This document shows positions 6,574-11,478 of a DNA stretch of 11,478 nucleotides, one piece after another (position 1 is the stretch's first letter; the number at the start of each line of letters is the position of its first letter). This DNA comes from an uncultured Rhodospirillaceae bacterium (GTDB lineage: Bacteria > Pseudomonadota > Alphaproteobacteria > Rhodospirillales > Casp-alpha2), in NCBI GenBank assembly GCA_913048145.1, contig CAJWVP010000053.1, positions 1 to 11,478 of the forward strand. The letters are read 5' to 3'. The translations under genes were made by a program, and so were the position numbers. Under the pieces are notes generated by a model. That model saw nothing but the letters and a program-made list of their open reading frames with translations. It ran no database searches and was not told the origin of the DNA.

Positions 6574-6927
6574 ATGAGCGTCTTGATTTATCATATATGC
6601 CGGTGCGACGAATGGGCGACGGCGGAACAGACCGGATCCTACGCCGGGTCTTCGCAGGACGTAGCGGACGGGTTCATTCATTTTTCCACGGCCGGCCAGG
6701 TCCGTGCCAGCGCCGCCAAGCATCGCGCTGGGCAGACTGGTCTGATGCTGCTCACCGTAGACCCGGTTTCATTGCGCGATGCCTTGAAGTGGGAGCCCTC
6801 CCGAGGTGGTCAACTGTTCCCGCATCTCTACGGCCCCTTGCCCGTGTCCGCGGTGCAATGGGCCGACGCCTTGGATTTGGATGCCGACGGCGTGCACCAG
6901 TTCCCTGACCACGTGCCGGGGGCGTAG
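6574..6927 (+). CDS. DUF952 family protein
   Basis: A 117-residue protein matching DUF952 end to end. It has IYHICRCDEW at the N-terminus, DGFIHFSTAGQV (about 32-43) with the conserved His-Phe-Ser, the LLTVDP strand near 60-65, LKWEPS at 71-76, and FPHLYGPLPVSAV near 82-94. The fold is small and cytosolic; its biochemical role is not established. In other alphaproteobacteria I recall this family encoded beside pyrD. Here its TAG is followed at once by the pyrD GTG, so the two are almost certainly cotranscribed and translationally coupled. The ATG is preceded only by a weak GAGA. The domain call is firm; the function is unknown. Confidence 0.93.
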   Translation: MSVLIYHICRCDEWATAEQTGSYAGSSQDVADGFIHFSTAGQVRASAAKHRAGQTGLMLLTVDPVSLRDALKWEPSRGGQLFPHLYGPLPVSAVQWADALDLDADGVHQFPDHVPGA

Positions 6928-7974
6928 GTGTACGGCTTTCTGCGTCCCTTCGTTTTCTGTCTCGATCCGGAACGGGCGCACGGCTTGAGCCTCTGGGCGT
7001 TGAAATCGGGTTTGGTATCGGGGGCAGGGCCGGTGAGGGACCCGGTGCTTGGACAAAAGATCTGGGACCTCGAATTCCCAAACCCTATCGGCTTAGCTGC
7101 TGGGTTCGATAAGGATGTGCAAGTGCCGCTCCAGGCCCTGAGCCTGGGTTTTGGGTTCGTGGAGGTGGGGTCCATAACGCCGAAGCCTCAGCCTGGCAAT
7201 CCGCTTCCACGTCTGTTCCGACTGGCCGCCGACAAGGCGGCGATCAATCGCAACGGCTTCAACAGCGGCGGCATGGATTTAGCCGCGACGCGCTTGGCGG
7301 CGTTGCCGGTTCATCGCGCCGGGCCTGTCGGCGTGAACCTCGGCAAGAATAAGTATACGGAGGACGCGGCCGCAGACTATGTGGCCGGGATCGCCGAACT
7401 CGGGGCCTATGCGAATTATTTAGTGGTCAACGTGTCGTCGCCAAACACGCCAGGCCTTCGCGCGCTGCAGGGGAGGGCGCCGCTTGCCGAATTGCTACGC
7501 GCGGTGAAGGCCGCCATTGCCAAGCTGGACCGCCATTTGCCCTTGCTGCTGAAAGTGGCGCCTGATCTTACCGATGATGATAAGCGCGATATCGCCGCCG
7601 TCGCTATTGATGAAGCCATCGATGGCCTGATCGCTACCAACACGACCATCGCCCGGCCAGATGATCTCATCGATCCGCAACGTACCGAAACCGGCGGCCT
7701 GAGCGGGCGGCCCCTGATGACTTCGTCGACAGCCGTCTTGGCCGATCTTTACAGAATGACTGAGGGCCGACTGCCGTTGGTGGGGGTTGGAGGCGTGAGC
7801 TCGGCGGCGGACGCCTACGCGAAGATCCGTGCCGGCGCGTCCTTGGTGCAGCTTTACACGGCCATGATCTACGAAGGCCCGCACCTGGTGGCCGGAGTGA
7901 ATCGTGGCCTTGCCGAACTTCTTAAGCGGGACGGCTTTGCCAATGTCAGCGAGGCCGTCGGCGCTGACCTCTAA
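6928..7974 (+). CDS. pyrD: Dihydroorotate dehydrogenase (quinone), class 2
   Basis: A 348-residue FMN enzyme that oxidises dihydroorotate to orotate in pyrimidine synthesis, passing electrons to quinone at the inner membrane face. The N-terminal extension (residues 1-45, starting MYGFLRPFVF) is the membrane-associating helical part that marks class 2. Core motifs are PNPIGLAAGFDK (51-62), INRNGFNSGG (106-115), GVNLGKNK (135-142), NVSSPNTPGLR (168-178) with the catalytic Ser near 171, KVAPDLTDDD (209-218), ETGGLSGRPL (254-263) and VGVGGV followed by QLYTAMIYEGP (285-318). The start is GTG at 6928, directly after the DUF952 stop, with a GGGGG run in the end of that gene serving as a probable ribosome site. 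The 3' end overlaps the convergent AbrB-like gene by 4 bases. The stop is TAA. Confidence 0.97.
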   Translation: MYGFLRPFVFCLDPERAHGLSLWALKSGLVSGAGPVRDPVLGQKIWDLEFPNPIGLAAGFDKDVQVPLQALSLGFGFVEVGSITPKPQPGNPLPRLFRLAADKAAINRNGFNSGGMDLAATRLAALPVHRAGPVGVNLGKNKYTEDAAADYVAGIAELGAYANYLVVNVSSPNTPGLRALQGRAPLAELLRAVKAAIAKLDRHLPLLLKVAPDLTDDDKRDIAAVAIDEAIDGLIATNTTIARPDDLIDPQRTETGGLSGRPLMTSSTAVLADLYRMTEGRLPLVGVGGVSSAADAYAKIRAGASLVQLYTAMIYEGPHLVAGVNRGLAELLKRDGFANVSEAVGADL

Positions 7975-9119
7975 AACTTGTGATCGTTGGGGTCTTCTCT
8001 GAGGCCCCATTTCCCGTCGATGAAATGAAAGATCAAGGGTGCGGCAATGACCATGAACACCACCCGAACTAGATGATGGGTCGATACGAATGCCACATCG
8101 ATACCTAGCGCTAAGGAGATCAGCGTCATTTCCGCCACGCCGCCCGGAGCGAACGCCAGCCAGACGGCGGCAAAGGGAAGTCCCGTCAAGGCCTCGAGCG
8201 CTAGCGCTGCCATGGCTGCGAAACCGACCATGAACACCGTGCCGCCTGCGGCCGCCATCATCACCGGGTACAGTCGCACCACCGAGACGCCTACGAACCG
8301 GGCACCGATCCCCGTGCCGATAACCACCTGGGCGATATTTACGATTTCCACGGGCGGCTTTGCCGTCGTCAGGCCAGTCACGTGAATGATGGCGCTCAGT
8401 GTCATTGGCCCTAAAATCTGGGCCGACGGCAGGCGCAGCACCTTGAATAGCGGATAGCCCAACATGCAGGAAACCAAAATTGCGGCGTCCCGGAGCGACA
8501 GGTCAACGACGCTGCCAAGCGATCCGAACCCGCCCGGTACATACCCTTCGAAGATGCGGAAGTAGAGGGGGATAATCAGCACCGTTAGCATGATCCGGAT
8601 CGAATGGGTGAGGCCGATACGCCGCTCATCGCCGCCCATCTCCCCGCCGATCACCACCATGGTGGCCAAGCCCCCCGGCGTCGCAGAGAAATAGGCCGAG
8701 ACCAAGCCAAAGCCCATCGCCTTGTGCAGAAATACCCCAACCACGGCGACAACGATGACGACGAATAGGAGCATGGTCACGACGCTAGGGACCCACGACG
8801 AAACTTGGTCCAGCGTTTCCGGCGTGAACGACGAGCCCAACATTATACCCAACACCGGTATAAAGATGGTCCGGATCCGGCGCGATCCGCGCACCGGTGC
8901 GCCCGACAGCGCCGCACCCGTGGTGAAGACCATAGCGCCGATCATCCAAGCCAGCGGAAAGGTCAACCAATCGAAGATCAGGCCGCCGATAGTGCCAAGG
9001 AACAGGCTGGCTAGCGTGTAGAAGGTCCAGCGTGGCCAACCCTCCGGTGGTTTGGTTAAATTATTGGGATCGTTTTCGGCGCGGTGGTCCGTGGAGGCGG
9101 GGTCTTTGGTGGCACTCAC
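7971..9119 (-). CDS. AbrB-duplication family membrane protein
   Basis: A 382-residue polytopic inner-membrane protein of the 'AbrB duplication' family (often misnamed ammonia monooxygenase). It has two homologous halves, each with a conserved PGG motif: SATPGGLATM (145-154), and FAPGGVAEM (323-331) followed by DVAFV.THHLVRV (341-353). About ten hydrophobic helices run from residue 32 to 367; residues 1-30 are polar and cytosolic. The substrate is unknown. Members are thought to be transporters or regulators, and this is inference from the fold. I choose GTG at 9119: it overlaps the nadK stop as GTGA, and coding continues from there into recognisable sequence. The longer in-frame ORF upstream is only the shadow of nadK. 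AAGGA lies 12 bases upstream. It converges on pyrD with a 4-base overlap. The stop is TAG. Confidence 0.9.
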   Translation of the reverse strand: MSATKDPASTDHRAENDPNNLTKPPEGWPRWTFYTLASLFLGTIGGLIFDWLTFPLAWMIGAMVFTTGAALSGAPVRGSRRIRTIFIPVLGIMLGSSFTPETLDQVSSWVPSVVTMLLFVVIVVAVVGVFLHKAMGFGLVSAYFSATPGGLATMVVIGGEMGGDERRIGLTHSIRIMLTVLIIPLYFRIFEGYVPGGFGSLGSVVDLSLRDAAILVSCMLGYPLFKVLRLPSAQILGPMTLSAIIHVTGLTTAKPPVEIVNIAQVVIGTGIGARFVGVSVVRLYPVMMAAAGGTVFMVGFAAMAALALEALTGLPFAAVWLAFAPGGVAEMTLISLALGIDVAFVSTHHLVRVVFMVIAAPLIFHFIDGKWGLREDPNDHKF

Positions 9120-9883
9120 GGTTGGAACTGTTCCTTCAGGATACGTTCCTCGAGATTGTGTTCCGGATCGAACAGCAACGGCAGCGAAATGTCCCGGCTC
9201 TCCGATACGGTGACGCGGGTGATATTGCGTACTTCGTGGAAGTCTGCGCTGGCGCTCACGGCGCGGAAGTCTGGGTCTTTGACGTGAAACTCCACCACCG
9301 CGCGCTGTGGTAGCAATGCACCCCGCCAACGGCGGGGGCGAAAGGCGCTGATGGGCGTGAGCGCCAGAACGCCAGCCCCCATGGGAATGATCGGCCCGGC
9401 CGCCGACAGGTTATAGGCTGTTGACCCCGCCGGTGTGGAGACCATGATGCCATCGCAGATCAGTTCATCCAGGCGCTCCACACCGTCTACGGTGATGGCG
9501 ATCTTCGCCGCTTGCCGCGATTGGCGGATTAGGGAGACCTCGTTAATGGCCAGGGCCTCGTGTTTTTGGCCGTTCGTATCCCAGGACTGCATGCGGAGTG
9601 GATGCAATTCCGCCGCCGTGGCCGCGGCTAACCGCTCCAATAGGTCATCTTCTTCGTAGGCATTCATCAGAAAACCTACGGACCCCCGGTTCATTCCATA
9701 AATCGGCACTGGGTTCTTCATCACGCTGTGCAGCATATGTAGGACGAATCCGTCACCGCCCAGCGCGACGATCACGTCGGCCTCGTCCGCCGACACGCAG
9801 CTATAGCGCGCCCGAAGCCGGGCCCCGGCCTCTTCGGCTTCGGGCATATCAGCGGCGGCGATGGCTATTTTAGCGAACTTCAT
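9116..9883 (-). CDS. nadK: NAD kinase
   Basis: A 255-residue ATP-NAD kinase that makes NADP+ from NAD+ in the cytosol. Signature motifs are ALGGDGF (40-46) with the catalytic Asp of GGDG, MNRGSVGFL (64-72), the NE pair in AINEVSLIR (112-120), and DGIMVSTPAGSTAYNLS (144-160) that lines the nicotinamide site. The length is typical of compact alphaproteobacterial NAD kinases. The start is ATG at 9883, with only a weak AGG about 10 bases upstream. The last codon and stop overlap the GTG of the AbrB-like membrane protein by 4 bases (GTGA), so the two are translationally coupled. The promoter should lie in the 440-base gap to the right, but I could not place it. The stop is TGA. Confidence 0.96.
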   Translation of the reverse strand: MKFAKIAIAAADMPEAEEAGARLRARYSCVSADEADVIVALGGDGFVLHMLHSVMKNPVPIYGMNRGSVGFLMNAYEEDDLLERLAAATAAELHPLRMQSWDTNGQKHEALAINEVSLIRQSRQAAKIAITVDGVERLDELICDGIMVSTPAGSTAYNLSAAGPIIPMGAGVLALTPISAFRPRRWRGALLPQRAVVEFHVKDPDFRAVSASADFHEVRNITRVTVSESRDISLPLLFDPEHNLEERILKEQFQP

Positions 9884-10323
9884 GAAGCGGGCCTGATTTT
9901 GATGTTTAAAGTCAGTCTAGGGGCTTGCAACCGGCGGATCATATTAGCCAAGTCACGGATTGTCATCTCGTGTGTATAATAAAATCTAAACAACCCGCGG
10001 GCCGGCAACCGTGGATTAGCGCACTTGCGGCCGGAATTTATAGTTTTGGGACACTGGGCGATGTTGGCCGCGATTAGCGGCTTCGTATTTCCCCATTCAA
10101 CCAAATTAGAAGAACATTTTCTTTTGATATTTAGTGTCGTGACCAACTCCACGTCGTGGTGGGTAGGGCATGGCGCTGCGGCTGGATGGGCGCTAGCCGC
10201 GCGGAACAGATCAGTTCGACCCCTTAGATTTTGATCCGGTGCATGCGCCGGCTCCCATCCTGAGAATATAGAAACTGCAGTCGTGGGTGGAATTGCCCCG
10301 GCCCTTCAAGTAGGGTGCCCGCC
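9884..10323. other. Intergenic region between nadK and the galD-like gene
   Basis: A 440-base gap between divergent genes with an AT-rich patch (about 10080-10140). It holds a TATAAT at 9975-9980 and a TTGTCA at 9960-9965, only 9 bases apart, so they do not form a promoter together. An imperfect palindrome (CCGG-T-GCATGC-G-CCGG, 10236-10251) and a GCGGCT/AGCCGC stem (10178-10200) are present without T-runs. A hydrophobic plus-strand frame (57 codons from ATG 10061 to TGA 10234) shows no third-position bias (29 of 57 G or C). No gene, tRNA or small RNA can be supported. Confidence 0.4.
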
Positions 10324-11415
10324 ATGAAACAAACGGCCATTCCCTACATTTTCATGCGCGGCGGCACGTCACGGGGGCCATATTTCCGTCGCGCGGACTT
10401 GCCCAAAAATTTGGACGAACTGGCTCAGGTCTTGATCTCGGCGGTGGGTTCGGGCCACGCCTTGAACATCGATGGGATTGGTGGTGGCGCCGCCGTGACC
10501 ACTAAGGTGGCGATGTTGTCGGAAGGTTCCGACCGTTGGGCCGACGTAGACTACTTTTTCGCCCAGGTCAGCGTCGAAGAGCAACTGGTGGACTACAAGC
10601 CGACCTGCGGCAACATGCTTTCGGGCGTTGGTCCGGCGGCCATTGAGATGGGGATCGTCAACGCCCAGGACGGGGAGACGGAGGTGAAAATCCACGCCGT
10701 CAACGTTGGCGCGCGTATCGTCGCGAACGTGAAGACGGACGTCGACGGCGTTGTGTATAATGGGGATGTGGCTATCGATGGCGTGCCGGGTAAGGCGGCG
10801 CCGATCCAACTCAATTTCATGGATATAATCGGTTCGGCGACCGGTTCGCTGTTGCCCACAGGAAATGTGATCGACCATATCCAGGGTGTCGACGTCACGT
10901 GTATCGATGTCGCCATGCCCATGGTTATTGCCCGGGCCGAGGACATGGGGCTGACGGGATATGAGACCCGAGATGAGCTAGACGCCAATCGGGAATTCTT
11001 CGACCGTATGGAAAAACTCCGTATCGAAGCCGGCGAACGCATGGGTATCGAGAATGTGGCGGAATCCGTAACACCCAAATTCGGTGTTTTTGCCCCGGCC
11101 CGTGACGGCGGCACCATTGCAGTGCGCTACTTCATGCCCTGGCAGACACATCCGACTATGGCCGTCACTGGCGCCCAGTGCATGGCGTCGTGTGCTTTGA
11201 CGCCTGGAACCGTCGCCGATGGCATGCTGATCCCGCCCGATGGCAGTCCGGCGACGATCATACTTGAGCATCCCTCCGGCACTATCGACGTCCTGGTCGA
11301 TTACCGGGTCACGAATTCGGGGTTGGATTTGAATTCCGCTGGATTGATCCGCACGGCGCGGAAGCTGGCCGATGGCAAAGTCTATGTTCCGGCGACCGTC
11401 TGGTCGGGGCTTTAG
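10324..11415 (+). CDS. galD: 4-Oxalomesaconate tautomerase-like protein (PrpF/GalD family)
   Basis: A 363-residue protein of the PrpF family (two diaminopimelate-epimerase-like halves). The N-terminus has FMRGGTSRGPYF (10-21), typical of GalD. TTK with K61 and TCGNM with C95 are 34 residues apart, the same spacing as the catalytic Lys/Cys of methylaconitate isomerase PrpF. GalD interconverts the keto and enol forms of 4-oxalomesaconate in gallate and related 4,5-cleavage pathways. Other PrpF-family members act on 2-methyl-cis-aconitate, so the substrate is inferred from overall resemblance. ATG at 10324 is chosen because AGGG (10312-10315) sits 8 bases upstream; GTG at 10315 overlaps that Shine-Dalgarno. 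No other gallate-pathway gene is visible in the window. The stop is TAG. The family is certain, the GalD assignment likely. Confidence 0.88.
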   Translation: MKQTAIPYIFMRGGTSRGPYFRRADLPKNLDELAQVLISAVGSGHALNIDGIGGGAAVTTKVAMLSEGSDRWADVDYFFAQVSVEEQLVDYKPTCGNMLSGVGPAAIEMGIVNAQDGETEVKIHAVNVGARIVANVKTDVDGVVYNGDVAIDGVPGKAAPIQLNFMDIIGSATGSLLPTGNVIDHIQGVDVTCIDVAMPMVIARAEDMGLTGYETRDELDANREFFDRMEKLRIEAGERMGIENVAESVTPKFGVFAPARDGGTIAVRYFMPWQTHPTMAVTGAQCMASCALTPGTVADGMLIPPDGSPATIILEHPSGTIDVLVDYRVTNSGLDLNSAGLIRTARKLADGKVYVPATVWSGL

Positions 11416-11420
11416 ATTTG

Positions 11421-11478
11421 ATGGGCCGGATGAAATGCGTGAGCGGCAAACGCAAACCGGCCGGCGTGGCCGTCAGCG
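11421..11478 (+). CDS. Possible start of next gene, cut by window edge
   Basis: An ATG 5 bases after the galD-like stop opens a frame that runs off the window (19 codons, beginning MGRMKCVSGKRKP). By hand count, 16 of 19 third positions are G or C. No domain can be read from so little. A minus-strand frame ending in TAA at 11412-11414 is an alternative but has weaker bias. Confidence 0.28.
   Translation, partial: MGRMKCVSGKRKPAGVAVS

Noticed and set aside
9120..9329. N-terminal extension of the AbrB-type protein
   Set aside because: It is entirely inside nadK in another frame, Arg-rich and unlike the family; the GTGA overlap gives a natural start.
9960..9980. TTGTCA and TATAAT as a sigma-70 promoter
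   Set aside because: Only 9 bases separate them, far below the needed 16-18; the TATAAT has no acceptable -35 partner at the right distance.
9880..10152. Minus-strand 90-codon ORF ending in an ATGA overlap with nadK
   Set aside because: Many AT-ending codons, no recognisable motif and weak bias; the overlap alone is not enough.
10025..10234. Hydrophobic small plus-strand ORF in the nadK/galD gap
   Set aside because: No third-position GC bias (29 of 57 codons from the ATG), no Shine-Dalgarno, no recognised family.
10593..11117. Long open frames antisense to the galD-like gene and to other genes
   Set aside because: They are shadows of strongly supported genes, with Ser/Arg/Pro-rich translations and no motifs.
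1..11478. CRISPR arrays, insertion sequences, tRNA or rRNA genes, phage genes
   Set aside because: No regular repeats, transposase motifs, cloverleaf-like sequences or phage-type genes were seen on either strand.

Overview
The window reads as an ordinary chromosomal segment of a moderately GC-rich alphaproteobacterium, most likely Rhodospirillales-like. The evidence is the DUF952-pyrD pair, the compact NAD kinase, the amtB-glnK pair behind a sigma-54-type promoter, and the GC-biased third codon positions. No mobile element, CRISPR array, tRNA or rRNA gene was seen. The organism assignment is inference.

Left part (1-3339): three well-supported minus-strand genes lie in the order HAD hydrolase, class V PLP-dependent enzyme, double-cupin protein (transcribed right to left). 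They are separated by 170 and 91 bases, so one loose transcription unit is possible but not shown. A doubtful small arginine-rich ORF sits 2 bases upstream of the HAD start.

Nitrogen module (3340-5337, plus strand): a good -24/-12 promoter match and a perfect 6-2-6 inverted repeat precede amtB (ammonium channel with signal peptide), followed 29 bases later by glnK (P-II protein with the uridylylatable Tyr51). GlnK would plug AmtB when nitrogen is sufficient. The whole unit looks inducible by nitrogen limitation through RpoN and an enhancer-binding protein such as NtrC.

Middle (5338-6573): a minus-strand SnoaL-like (NTF2-fold) gene is flanked by coding-like remnants. Downstream, its own frame stays coding-like through a TGA and a TAG. 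Upstream, a 62-codon ORF with strong GC3 bias resembles part of a 2-oxoglutarate/Fe(II) oxygenase. This stretch looks like partly decayed accessory sequence.

Right part (6574-11478): DUF952 and pyrD (quinone-type dihydroorotate dehydrogenase) abut with no spacer on the plus strand. They converge, with a 4-base overlap, on a minus-strand pair, nadK and an AbrB-duplication membrane protein, which themselves overlap by a GTGA. After a 440-base gap with no convincing gene comes a plus-strand 4-oxalomesaconate tautomerase-like gene (PrpF/GalD family), then possibly the first codons of another gene cut by the window edge.

I found no convincing undescribed system. The most useful leads are the sigma-54 control region, the decayed region around the SnoaL gene, and the tight nadK/AbrB-type and DUF952/pyrD couplings.
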